The notes beneath the pieces are model-generated. The model worked only from the letters and a program-made list of their open reading frames with translations. It searched no databases and was not told the origin of the DNA. Shown piece by piece: positions 7,238-15,817 of a stretch of DNA of 64,000 nt. The stretch is from Mesorhizobium muleiense (GTDB taxonomy: Bacteria; Pseudomonadota; Alphaproteobacteria; Rhizobiales; Rhizobiaceae). The stretch is taken from the NCBI RefSeq assembly GCF_900099905.1, contig NZ_FNEE01000003.1:124001-188000 (forward strand). Direction: 5' to 3'. Both the position numbers and the translations under genes were made by a program. Within the stretch, counting starts at the first letter, position 1. Each line of letters opens with the position of its first letter.

Positions 7238-8734
7238 ATGGATGCCATGCTGAAAGCCGCCGGCACTGCCGGTATGGTTGCCGAAGAAACGCTCGATCCG
7301 GTCGACTGGGCCGATGTGCAGGCGCTGTCACACCGGATCGTCGACGACGCCGTCGACTATCTGCGCGATGTCAGGGAACGCCCGGTGTGGCAGGACATGC
7401 CGGCGGAGGTGAGAGAATTTTTCGCAGAGCCGCTGCCGCAATCGCCTCAACCGCTGGCCCAGGTCTATGGCGAGGTCGCCCGCAACGTGATGGCCTACCC
7501 GATGGGCAACATCCATCCGCGCTTCTGGTCCTGGTACATGGGGTCGAGCAATTTCACCGGGGCGCTCGGCGATTTCCTGGCGGCGGTGCAGGGCTCCAAC
7601 CTCGGCGGCGGCAACCATGCCGCCGCGCTGATGGACAGCCAGGTCGTCGACTGGTGCAAGCAGATGATGGGCTTTCCGCAATCAGCCAGCGGCACGCTGG
7701 TCAGCGGCGGCTCGATGGCCAACATCATTGGCCTGACCGTGGCCCGCAACGCCAGGGCGGGCATCGACGTGCGCGAGCATGGCGTTGCCGCCATCGACAA
7801 GCCGCTGCGTTTCTATGGCTCGGACCAGCTTCACTCCTGCCATCGCAAGGCGATGGAGGCGCTCGGCCTCGGCAACCGCGCGCTGCGCCGCATCCCGACC
7901 GATGCCGGATTGCGGATCGACATCGACGCGTTGCGGGCGGCGATCACTGAGGACCGCCAGGCGGGTTTTCGGCCGGCCTGCGTGATCGGCACGGCCGGCA
8001 CCGTCAACACCGGCGCGATCGACGATCTGCAGGCGCTGGCAAGGCTGGCGGCGCAGGAAGATCTCTGGTTCCATGTCGACGGCTGCATCGGCGCGCTGAT
8101 CGCCATCGCGCCGGAAAATTCCCATCGCGTTGCCGGCATCGAGCACGCCCACTCGATCGCGCTCGATCCGCACAAATGGCTGCACGCTCCGTTCGAGGTC
8201 GGCTGCGTGCTGATCAGGGATGCCTCGGCCCATCGCAGCACGTTCGCGGTGACGCCGGAATTTCTCGAATCGACGCCGCGCGGCCTCGCGTCGGGCCAGT
8301 GGCTGCACGATTTTGGCCTGCAGACGTCACGCGGTTTCAGGGCGCTGAAAGTGTGGATGGCGCTGAAGCAGCACGGCATCGAAAAATTCGGCCGTCTGAT
8401 CGACCAGAACATCGCGCAGGGACATTGTCTCGGTGCGCTGATCGAGGCCGAACCGCTGCTGGAACTGGTCGCGCCACTGAGCATCAACATCGTCTGTTTC
8501 CGCTACCGTGGCGACGGGCTGACGGGAGAGCGGCAGAAGGCGCTCAACACCGAGATCATGCTGCGGCTGCAGGAAGACGGCATCGCCGCCCTCTCGGATA
8601 CGACGGTGCACGGCCAGCATTGCCTCAGGGCAGCGATCAACAACCACCGCACCCGGCGCGACGACCTGGATTTGTTGGTGCGGGAGACGCTTCGGCTTGG
8701 ACTGGAGGTTTCAAGGCGTGGCACCGCCGGCTAA
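7238..8734 (+). CDS. PLP-dependent group II amino acid decarboxylase
   Basis: A 498-aa fold-type I PLP enzyme of the glutamate/aromatic-amino-acid/cysteine-sulfinate decarboxylase family. Asp281 (WFHVDGC) should contact the pyridine nitrogen, and Lys313 in SIALDPHKWL forms the Schiff base. SGTLVSGGSMANIIGL is the phosphate-binding region. The substrate cannot be told from sequence. The gene lies 23 nt behind the cysteine-synthase-like gene and is probably co-transcribed, so its substrate may be that enzyme's product, with a cysteate- or cysteine-derived amine as one possibility. Full length with no breaks. Confidence 0.87.
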   Translation: MDAMLKAAGTAGMVAEETLDPVDWADVQALSHRIVDDAVDYLRDVRERPVWQDMPAEVREFFAEPLPQSPQPLAQVYGEVARNVMAYPMGNIHPRFWSWYMGSSNFTGALGDFLAAVQGSNLGGGNHAAALMDSQVVDWCKQMMGFPQSASGTLVSGGSMANIIGLTVARNARAGIDVREHGVAAIDKPLRFYGSDQLHSCHRKAMEALGLGNRALRRIPTDAGLRIDIDALRAAITEDRQAGFRPACVIGTAGTVNTGAIDDLQALARLAAQEDLWFHVDGCIGALIAIAPENSHRVAGIEHAHSIALDPHKWLHAPFEVGCVLIRDASAHRSTFAVTPEFLESTPRGLASGQWLHDFGLQTSRGFRALKVWMALKQHGIEKFGRLIDQNIAQGHCLGALIEAEPLLELVAPLSINIVCFRYRGDGLTGERQKALNTEIMLRLQEDGIAALSDTTVHGQHCLRAAINNHRTRRDDLDLLVRETLRLGLEVSRRGTAG

Positions 8735-8847
8735 GGATCCTGGCAATCACCTCAGACAAATCACAGCGCCCAAGCGTGTGGGGTGATCGACTGTTGATGT
8801 CGGCGCTGCAAAGCCTGAACGATTGCCCCTGTGCCTCGCAACGAAGA

Positions 8848-10488
8848 TCACGCCTCGAGCCAGACCTTCTCGAAATGCTGCTCCAGAGACTGGTGCTGCT
8901 CGCAGCCATGCACGCCCTTGCGGAACGTCCGGTAGACCGAGCGCCAGTAGGGCTGGATGATGATGCCGGAGTCGCGCAGATTCTGCTCGATCTTGGCCAT
9001 GATCTCCTTGCGCGCACTGGCGTCGGGTGTGGCCAGCGCCTTGTCGAGCAAGGCGTCGAACTCCGGATTGGCGTAGGCGGTCTCGTTCCAGGCAGCGCCC
9101 GATCTGTAGGCCAGCGCCAGCACCTGGACGCCCAGCGGCCGGCCGAGCCACTCGGTGCAGGAGAAAGGATATTTGCTCCAGTCGTTCCAGAACGTAGCCG
9201 CCGGCAGCACGGTCCGTTTGACCTTCAGCCCGGCGTCGCGCATCTGCGCGGCGATGGCGTCGCCGGTGTTCTTCTGCCAGTCGACATCGACGGAGATCAG
9301 CTCGTATTCGTGGTCGGACTTGCCGGCCTCGGCAAGCAGCGCCTTGGCCTCGTCGACATTGCGGACGGCCGGGCCGATATCGGCATATTCGGCATGCATC
9401 GGCCCGACATGGTGGTTCTCGGCCGGCTTGCCGCGGTCGTCCATGCCGATCTTCAGGATTGCGGCATTGTCGACGGCGAGCTGGGCGGCGCGCCGCACCC
9501 TGATGTCGTCATAGGGCGGATTGCCGACGTTGAAGCGCGCGACGATGGTCGAGCCGGTGGCAAGCTCGGAATTGCTCAGACCCATGGCGTCGGTCTGCGA
9601 GACGGTATCGGCGGCGGTTTCGTGGTTGGTGTCGATCTCGCCCGATTCGAAGGCCGAAAACATCGCATTGGGATCGGAGCCATAGTCGACCCATTGGATG
9701 CCGTCGAGCCAGAAATCGCCCTTCCACCACGGCTTGTCCTTGCGGCGGACCTCGGCGCCGACCTCGGCGTCCCATGCCACCAGTTCGCAAGGTCCAGTGG
9801 TGATCGCCAGGGCCTTCAGCGGATCGCCGTCGCCGTCGTAGCTGCGGTGCATGATCAGCGCCGGATAGTCGGTCATGCCGGCAATCAGCGAAATGTCGGG
9901 CTTCGGCAGATTGAGCCGGACGGTAAAGTCGTCGACACGCTCAATGCCGCCGTCGATCGGCTTCTTGGTGGCGGCGTCGACCAGCGCCCCCATCCGCTCG
10001 GCGACCGAATTGCCGGCAACGCTCGCATCGCACCAGCGCGTCAGGTTGTGGACGACGTCGTCGGCGATGAAAGTGTCGCCGTTCGACCAGGTGATGCCCT
10101 TGCGGACGTGCAGCGTCAGCACGCGGGCGTCGTCGCTGGTCTCCCAGCTCTCGAGCAGCCACGGCTCGAAGGTGAAATCGCGCTTCCAGCGCACCAGATA
10201 TTCGTTGCAGTGGCGGGCGACATTGGACATTTCGACGCCGTCGAAGGTGCGCGGGTCCTTCCAGCCCTTGACGTTCATGGCGACGCGCAAGACGCCGCCG
10301 CGCTTCGGCTCCTGCGCCCTGGCCGGCGAGGGCGCAAGGCCGCCAAGCGCCAGCGCGCCGGCGGCGCTGACGCCAAGCGCTGCCATGGTGGCGAGATATT
10401 CGCGCCGGTTCATGCCGCCTTTCTTGAAGCCGTCGGCGACGGGCTCGGCCTGCGGATGCAGCGCTCTGTCGGTCAGCATCAACTTCAT
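8848..10488 (-). CDS. ABC transporter substrate-binding protein, family 5 (peptide/opine type), Tat-exported
   Basis: A 546-aa periplasmic binding protein. The N-terminus carries a Tat-like motif (MNRREYLATMAALGVS) starting about 26 residues in, then a hydrophobic stretch ending at ARAQEPKRGG. The body has family-5 signatures: GGVLRVAMNVKGWKDPRTFD, then WSNGDTFIADDVVHNLTRW, then RRKDKPWWKG. The start at 10488 follows GGAGG. No permease or ATPase gene is near, so it is either an orphan receptor or uses a transporter elsewhere. It is the last gene of the minus-strand group with the GlxA regulator, the M24 protein and the isochorismatase, and may bring in their substrate. Ligand unknown. Confidence 0.82.
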   Translation of the reverse strand: MKLMLTDRALHPQAEPVADGFKKGGMNRREYLATMAALGVSAAGALALGGLAPSPARAQEPKRGGVLRVAMNVKGWKDPRTFDGVEMSNVARHCNEYLVRWKRDFTFEPWLLESWETSDDARVLTLHVRKGITWSNGDTFIADDVVHNLTRWCDASVAGNSVAERMGALVDAATKKPIDGGIERVDDFTVRLNLPKPDISLIAGMTDYPALIMHRSYDGDGDPLKALAITTGPCELVAWDAEVGAEVRRKDKPWWKGDFWLDGIQWVDYGSDPNAMFSAFESGEIDTNHETAADTVSQTDAMGLSNSELATGSTIVARFNVGNPPYDDIRVRRAAQLAVDNAAILKIGMDDRGKPAENHHVGPMHAEYADIGPAVRNVDEAKALLAEAGKSDHEYELISVDVDWQKNTGDAIAAQMRDAGLKVKRTVLPAATFWNDWSKYPFSCTEWLGRPLGVQVLALAYRSGAAWNETAYANPEFDALLDKALATPDASARKEIMAKIEQNLRDSGIIIQPYWRSVYRTFRKGVHGCEQHQSLEQHFEKVWLEA

Positions 10489-10656
10489 CGTCGAATCCTC
10501 CCTGTCGGCGCCCGGTCGACCGCTTCGCGGGGGCGGATGCGGTCGCCGGGCGCCCTTGGCCATAGGCGATGATAGTGCGGGCGTGGCCCGGAAAGTGTTC
10601 GGGCTTCCGCAGTTGTTGTGCGCTGTTCCGCAGAGGTGGAAGCGGGGTGCTTGTAA

Positions 10657-10778
10657 GGCCCCCTCATCCGGCCCTTCGGGCCACCTTCTCCCCGGGGGGA
10701 GAAGAGGCTGGCACCGGCGTGGCGATCTCTTCTCCCCTCGGGGAGAAGGTGGCCGCGAAGCGGCCGGATGAGGGGGCA
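10657..10778. repeat. Palindromic element, family D, copy 1
   Basis: GGCCCCCTCATCCGGCCCTT at the left end pairs with CGGCCGGATGAGGGGGC at the right end. Inside, CCTTCTCCCCGGGGGGAGAAG and its partner form a second dyad. It sits between the isochorismatase-like gene and the binding-protein gene, so it interrupts a tandem gene pair. Confidence 0.9.
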
Positions 10779-10933
10779 TTCGCGGGTTCCCTACAACCAC
10801 TCGCCCTTGCCGAGCGTGGCGATGGCGGCGACGATGCGGGTGAAGGCTTCGCCGGCCCGCGGCAAGGTATTGCGGGCGCGCAGGAAACTGTGGACGGGGC
10901 GCGACTCCTCGTACCACCAGGCGCGGCAAAGCG

Positions 10934-11614
10934 TCAGAGTTCGTCATATAGCCGGGCGGCGTTTTCATAGGTGAAGCGCAAAGGCACCGAGCCCACGACC
11001 TGCCATGCATCGACCGTCTCGCCTGCCATCAGCCGGCAGGCGCCGTCGGTGGTTGTCACGGCGCCACCATAGAGCCGGTTGGCAAGGTTGAGGATGGCGG
11101 TCTGGTGCATCGCCGTGCTGCCGCTACCGCAGGCGTCCTTGACCAGCAGCACGCGAAAGCCCGATGACACCGCATCCCTGACGGTGGCGTCGATGCAGGC
11201 CTCGGTCCATACGCCGGCAACGACCAGCCACTCGATGCCTTCGGCCTTGAGCTGGCCCGCGGCAGGGCCCGAACCGAAGGCGCTGGCCTCGGTCTTGACC
11301 AGCATCATCTCGCCGTCGACCGGCGCCACTTCCGGACAGATCGCCGTCAGCGGATCGTCCTTGTCGGAGAAGGCCGACCTGCCATTGGCATCGACCGGAT
11401 GGAATCGCCGCGCCTCCCTGGTGAGATCGACGATATAGGCCGAATGGTAGAGCAGCACATCGTTGGCCCGTGCCGCCGCCTGCAGGCGCTGGACGTTGGC
11501 GAGGATGTCGGCAAAACCCTCGACCAGATAGCGCTTGTCCTGCCGGTGCTCCTCCTGGAGGTCGACGAACACTGCGGCCACCGTGCCGCGTCTGATCGAG
11601 ACCGGGCCCTTCAT
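10934..11614 (-). CDS. Isochorismatase-family cysteine hydrolase
   Basis: A 226-aa cytosolic hydrolase. The family catalytic triad is visible as Asp18 (FVDLQ), Lys107 (VKTEASAF) and Cys140 (GVWTEACIDATVRDA). The family includes N-carbamoylsarcosine amidase, nicotinamidase, ureidoacrylate hydrolase and isochorismatase, which cleave amides or related bonds. Length is normal. It lies 85 nt downstream of the M24 gene on the same strand, so both may act on one nitrogenous compound. The substrate is not readable; an N-carbamoyl or amide intermediate is one possibility. Confidence 0.82.
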   Translation of the reverse strand: MKGPVSIRRGTVAAVFVDLQEEHRQDKRYLVEGFADILANVQRLQAAARANDVLLYHSAYIVDLTREARRFHPVDANGRSAFSDKDDPLTAICPEVAPVDGEMMLVKTEASAFGSGPAAGQLKAEGIEWLVVAGVWTEACIDATVRDAVSSGFRVLLVKDACGSGSTAMHQTAILNLANRLYGGAVTTTDGACRLMAGETVDAWQVVGSVPLRFTYENAARLYDEL

Positions 11615-11699
11615 GCGGACACCTGAACGAAAGCATGAGTGCTGCGGTTAGTCCCGACGATTTGCGATACCGCACCGCGATTGGTGGTGGATGCTGGGA

Positions 11700-13004
11700 T
11701 CAAACTTCTTTCTCCAGAAAGTCGTCCTCATAGGGAAAGCGCGACAGAAGCTCGGTGCCGGTTTCGGTGACCAGGATCTCGTCCTCGAGCTTGACGCCCT
11801 CGCGTCCGCCTTTCTCGCCGATATAGCTCTCGACGCTGACCACCATGCCGGGCGCGACAAACCCGTCGCGGCCATAAGTCTCGTAGTCCATGGCGTGCGC
11901 GATGAACGGCGTCTCGCCATGCATGCCGACGCCGTGCATGACAGACGTGTAGCGCTGGTCGACGAAGCGGTCGGGGATCTTCCAGGCCTTTTCGGCAATT
12001 TCGCGAAACGCCATGCCCGGCCTGACGATCGAGATGTTGTGCTGAACCTGGTCGTGGGCCATGCGGTAGAGCGATTTCTGATAATCCGTCGGCTTGCCCG
12101 GGCCGCAGCGGAAGGTGCGCGAGAAGTCCGAATAGTAGCCGTAGCAGCCGATCGTATCGGTATCCAGCGCCAAGAGTTCGCCGGGCCTGATCTTGCGGCC
12201 GCTGGCTTCGTTGAACCACGGATTGGTGCGCTGGCCCGAGGTCAAGAGCCGGGTTTCGATGAACTCGCCGCCCTGCCGGATCACCTCGTGATACATGATG
12301 GCGAACAGGTCGTTCTCGGACACGCCGGGCTTGATCGCCTCGCGCACCGCATAGACGGCCGCCTCGGCGCCGGCCATCGATACCTGCAGGCATTTTACCT
12401 CTTCGGGCGTCTTGACCGCCCGCACGGCGAGGATCTCGCCCTGGCAATCCCGGACCTCGCAGCCGCGCTTTTCCAGCGCCAGCGCCTGCAGATGGCCGCA
12501 GCGGTCGAGGCCGAGCTTCATCGAGCCGCCGCCATGTACCTTGAGCAGCTCAGTGATCTCGTCGGCGAACGGGCCGGCGGTCTCGTCGTCGCGGCCCGAC
12601 ACCGAAGACCACACCAGCTTCGACGGCCGCGCCTCGTCGATCGTGTCGAGCACCATCGAGACATGATAGCTCTGCGGATATTCGAACAGCACGATCGGCC
12701 CTTCGGTCGGGATGAAGAAGTAGCGGGTCGAGTTGCGCAGAAAATAACCGAACATGTTGCGCGAGCCGGTGGCGTAGCGCTGGTTGTAGGGGTCGAACAG
12801 CACGACGCCGCCATAGCCGGCCTCGCGCATCCAGGCACGCAGCCTCGCCAGCCGGCCTTTGCGCAGCGCGTCCGCATCGATGAAGGACGGCTCGGTGTCG
12901 GACAGCCACATGCCGCCGGCCGGATCGGCCGCCGCCGGGTGGCGCATACGGTCCTTGAAGTCGACGTCCTCAGTGCTGTCGGGGTCGAAAACGACGATGC
13001 TCAC
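11700..13004 (-). CDS. M24-family metalloenzyme resembling DddP (DMSP lyase-like) or creatinase
   Basis: A 434-aa protein of the pita-bread fold. The metal ligands are in place: Asp281 and Asp283 (ALDTD), Asp293 (YSDFS), His357 (VMHGVG), Glu392 (SVESY) and Glu407 (KLEDE). The blocks GGEFIETRLLTSGQRTNPWF and MHGVG recall DddP, which releases dimethyl sulfide from DMSP. The ligand spacing matches what I remember of DddP. However, the Asp I recall as its catalytic base, six residues after the ligand His, is Gly363 here. A different sulfonium, betaine or creatine-like substrate is therefore possible. The GTG at 13004 was chosen because a perfect AGGAGG lies 6 nt upstream. Confidence 0.75.
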   Translation of the reverse strand: MSIVVFDPDSTEDVDFKDRMRHPAAADPAGGMWLSDTEPSFIDADALRKGRLARLRAWMREAGYGGVVLFDPYNQRYATGSRNMFGYFLRNSTRYFFIPTEGPIVLFEYPQSYHVSMVLDTIDEARPSKLVWSSVSGRDDETAGPFADEITELLKVHGGGSMKLGLDRCGHLQALALEKRGCEVRDCQGEILAVRAVKTPEEVKCLQVSMAGAEAAVYAVREAIKPGVSENDLFAIMYHEVIRQGGEFIETRLLTSGQRTNPWFNEASGRKIRPGELLALDTDTIGCYGYYSDFSRTFRCGPGKPTDYQKSLYRMAHDQVQHNISIVRPGMAFREIAEKAWKIPDRFVDQRYTSVMHGVGMHGETPFIAHAMDYETYGRDGFVAPGMVVSVESYIGEKGGREGVKLEDEILVTETGTELLSRFPYEDDFLEKEV

Positions 13005-13118
13005 GGGGTGCCTCCTGGAAGAAGCCCTGAACATAGCGGTGCGCCGCGATGAGCTTGTGCGGGATACCGCAGATGTTGTGCGAAATACCGCTTGAAGTCG
13101 TTCCGCGGCGCTCTACGG

Positions 13119-13275
13119 CGCCCCCCTCTGTCCTGCCGGACATCTCCCCCTCAAGGGGGGAGATCGGCCGTCATCACCGCTTTCGAGAATTTCTACCGTC
13201 GCAGGAAGAGCGGAGCATCGAAGCTGCCAATCTCCCCCCTAGAGGGGGAGATGGCCGGCAGGCCAGAGGGGGGTG
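13119..13275. repeat. Palindromic element, family A, copy 2
   Basis: The left arm CCCCCCTCTGTCCTGCCGGA pairs with the right arm GGCCGGCAGGCCAGAGGGGGG. The interior, with CCGTCGCAGGAAGAGCGG and GAAGCTGCCAATCTCC, matches the other family A copies. It fills most of the gap between the GlxA-type regulator and the M24 gene. Confidence 0.9.
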
Positions 13276-13305
13276 GGCGGGAACGCGGCGCAGCTGGTTA
13301 GCGCC

Positions 13306-14283
13306 CTAATGCCTGCGCGCCACCTTCGGCGCATGCCCATGCTCTTCCCTGAACGCCCGGGCAAAGCTCGACATCGAAGCAAAACCGCAGGCCAGCGCCA
13401 CGTCGCGCACCATCAGTGTCGAATGCGCCAAAAGGTCGGCAGCGCGCTTCAGCCGCAGGCGGCGGTAATAGCCGTTGGGCGAGATGCTGAGCTCGGAGCG
13501 AAAGTTTCGTTCGAGCTTGTCGGAGGAGACGCCGAGCTTTTCCGCCAGCGCCGCCATGCCGAGCCGCTCCTCGACCGCATCCTCCATGATGGCGATGGCC
13601 GCCAGCACCAGCTCGTTCTGGACGCCGGTGCGTAAGCGCAGCGGCATCAGCTTGCGGTCGACGCTGGAGCGCAGCGGGCTGTGCACGAACCATTCGGCGA
13701 CGCCGGCCGCGAGTTCGGCGCCATAATCTGATGTGATGATCTCCAGCATCATGTCGAGGCTGCCGACGCCGCCGGCCGAGGTGAAGCGCTTGCGGTCGAT
13801 GACATAGAGATCGCGCCTCAGCTCGATGTCCGGAAACGCCTCGGTGAACGCCGCCTGGCTGGTCCAGTGCAAGGTGCAGGCATGGCCGTCGAGCAGGCCG
13901 GCCCGCGCCAGGAAGAAGGCAGCATCCGCCACCGCGCCGATATGGGCGCCGCCGCGCAGGCTCCTGCGGATCCAGTTCACCGCGTCCTCAGCCACGAGAT
14001 GATCGGCATCGCCGCCCGAGCAGACGACGATGCGGTCGACCTTCGGCGCATCGCCGGCGAAAAAGCCGGGCTGGATGACGACCCCGTTCGAGGCCGCGAC
14101 TGGGCCCTCAGCGGCGCCGACGATGATCCAGCGGTAGCATTCTTTCTTGGCCAGCACGTTGGCCGCGCGCAACGGCTCGATCACCGAACTGAACGCCATC
14201 ATCGGAAAGCCGGGGAAGACCAGGACCGCGAAGGTGAGCGGAGTGTCGGTGGCAATCGGTTGGTGGCGCTCGCGAATGGTCAT
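13306..14283 (-). CDS. GlxA-type AraC-family transcriptional regulator
   Basis: A 325-aa regulator. The N-terminal half is a DJ-1/PfpI-like amidotransferase domain (FAVLVFPGFPMMAFSSVIEP, then GAHIGAVADAAFFLARAGLL). The C-terminal 100 residues hold two AraC helix-turn-helix motifs (LAEKLGVSSDKLERNFR and DVALACGFASMSSFARAFRE). Regulators of this architecture commonly control catabolism of quaternary amines such as carnitine, glycine betaine or choline. It is the first of four minus-strand genes with the M24 protein, the isochorismatase-like hydrolase and the binding protein, which it probably controls. Confidence 0.85.
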   Translation of the reverse strand: MTIRERHQPIATDTPLTFAVLVFPGFPMMAFSSVIEPLRAANVLAKKECYRWIIVGAAEGPVAASNGVVIQPGFFAGDAPKVDRIVVCSGGDADHLVAEDAVNWIRRSLRGGAHIGAVADAAFFLARAGLLDGHACTLHWTSQAAFTEAFPDIELRRDLYVIDRKRFTSAGGVGSLDMMLEIITSDYGAELAAGVAEWFVHSPLRSSVDRKLMPLRLRTGVQNELVLAAIAIMEDAVEERLGMAALAEKLGVSSDKLERNFRSELSISPNGYYRRLRLKRAADLLAHSTLMVRDVALACGFASMSSFARAFREEHGHAPKVARRH

Positions 14284-14385
14284 GGCTTCAACCGGCCTGT
14301 CGGCAATTGCAGGAAGTTACAATTTCGCCAGATGCAGCGGAGGTCAACGGCTATCATACAGGTCCCAGAACAACCGCTTCAGGTT

Positions 14386-14562
14386 TGCGCTGCCCCTCAT
14401 CCGCCTGCCGGCACCTTCTCCCCGTAAGCGGGGAGAAGCCCGCTGGCCGCAGCCTTTGCACCCTTTTCTGCAACGCTGAAAATTGGCGAAATCATCGACT
14501 AGAGCGTCTCTCTCCCCGTCCACGGGGAGAGGATGCCGGCAGGGCAGGTGAGGGGCAGCGCC
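14386..14562. repeat. Palindromic element, family B, copy 1 (reverse orientation)
   Basis: The left end GCGCTGCCCCTCATCCGCC pairs with the right end GGGCAGGTGAGGGGCAGCGC. The internal core TTTCTGCAACGCTGAAAATT and GGCGAAATCATCGAC gives its orientation, which is opposite to copies 2, 4, 5 and 6. It lies downstream of the cystathionine gamma-lyase gene. The remaining 14284-14635 has nothing else. Confidence 0.9.
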
Positions 14563-14635
14563 GGCATCGATGATTGATCGCCTCAACATCGGTTGAACGG
14601 TTTTCGATGGCAGAAGCGAGTGCCCCAAGCTCCCT

Positions 14636-15817
14636 TCAACCCCCCAGCGCCTGATCCAGATCCGCGATCAAATCATCGCCGTCCTCGATCCCGGCCGACA
14701 ACCGCACCAGCGAATCGGAAATCCCGATCGCAGCTCGCTTTCCCGCCGGGATCGAGCCGTGGGTCATCAGCGCCGGGTGCTCGATCAGGCTTTCGACGCC
14801 GCCGAGGCTTTCGGCCAGCGTGAACAGTTGCGTGTGCTCGAGGAAGCGTTTGGTGCCGGCGAGGTCGCGGTCGAGCTCGACCGTGATCATGCCGCCGAAG
14901 GCGTGCATCTGCTTTCTGGCGATGGCGTGCTGCGGATGGCTGGGGAGACCGGGATAGATGACGCGGCGGATGTCGGGACGGCTTTCCAGCCAGTGCGCGA
15001 TCTTCTGGCCGTTCGACGAATGGCGCTCCATCCTCAGCGCCAGCGTCTTGAGGCCGCGCAGCGCCAGAAAACTGTCGAACGGTCCGGAAATGGCGCCGAT
15101 GGCGTTCTGCAGGAATTTCAGCCGGTCGGCGAGATCCTTGTTGTCGCCGACCACGGCGACGCCGCCGACCATGTCGGAATGGCCGTTGAGGTATTTCGTC
15201 GTCGAATGCACCGATATGTCGATGCCGAGTTCCAGCGGCCGCTGCAGATAGGGGCTGCAAAAAGTGTTGTCGGCAACCGAGAGCACGCCTTTGCGCCTGG
15301 CCAGTGCCGCGACCGCTTCGAGATCGACGACGCGCAGCAGCGGATTCGTCGGCGTCTCGACCCAGAGCAGTTTGGTTTCCGGGCGGATCGCCGCTTCGAC
15401 CGCGGCCAGATCGGTGAAGTCGACGAAGTCGACCTGCAAATTGGCCGAGCGCTTGCGCACCCGCTCCAGCAGCCGGAACGTGCCGCCATAGATATCATCG
15501 GTGGCAACGACATGGGCTCCGGAATCGAGCAGTTCGAAGATCGTGGCGATCGCCGCCAGCCCCGAGGCGAAAGCGAAGGCGGCTGCGCCGCTTTCGAGAT
15601 CGGCCACCGCGCGCTCGAAGGCAAAGCGGGTCGGGTTCTGGCTGCGGGCATATTCAAAACCCTTGTGCACGCCCGGGCTCTGCTGGCCGTAGGTCGAGGT
15701 CGCATAGATCGGCACCATCACCGCGCCGGTCGTCGGGTCGTGGCTCTGGCCGCCATGGATGGTGCGCGTCGAGAAGGCCAGGCGGTTGCTGCCCGATACG
15801 GTGGCTTTGATGGTCAT
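14636..15817 (-). CDS. Cystathionine gamma-lyase/synthase (Cys/Met metabolism PLP enzyme)
   Basis: A 393-aa fold-type I PLP enzyme. The Schiff-base lysine lies in HSTTKYLNGHSDM, the Tyr-Ala-Arg segment is FEYARSQNPTR, and PTNPLLRVVDL is the typical family block. Members make or split cystathionine. Its start overlaps the cystathionine beta-synthase stop (TCAT at 15814-15817 on the plus strand), so the pair is translationally coupled and most likely performs reverse transsulfuration from homocysteine to cysteine. The gamma-lyase direction is inferred from that partner. Full length and intact. Confidence 0.87.
   Translation of the reverse strand: MTIKATVSGSNRLAFSTRTIHGGQSHDPTTGAVMVPIYATSTYGQQSPGVHKGFEYARSQNPTRFAFERAVADLESGAAAFAFASGLAAIATIFELLDSGAHVVATDDIYGGTFRLLERVRKRSANLQVDFVDFTDLAAVEAAIRPETKLLWVETPTNPLLRVVDLEAVAALARRKGVLSVADNTFCSPYLQRPLELGIDISVHSTTKYLNGHSDMVGGVAVVGDNKDLADRLKFLQNAIGAISGPFDSFLALRGLKTLALRMERHSSNGQKIAHWLESRPDIRRVIYPGLPSHPQHAIARKQMHAFGGMITVELDRDLAGTKRFLEHTQLFTLAESLGGVESLIEHPALMTHGSIPAGKRAAIGISDSLVRLSAGIEDGDDLIADLDQALGG

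Noticed and set aside
8176..10572. A 798-codon open frame on the plus strand
   Set aside because: It lies opposite the family-5 binding-protein gene, which has a Tat-like signal, a ribosome binding site and family motifs. Its translation has no recognisable domain and is an antisense shadow of high-GC codon use.
11691..13052. A 453-codon plus-strand frame over the M24 gene
   Set aside because: It is antisense to a gene with all six metal ligands and a perfect ribosome binding site; no domain is visible in the antisense frame.
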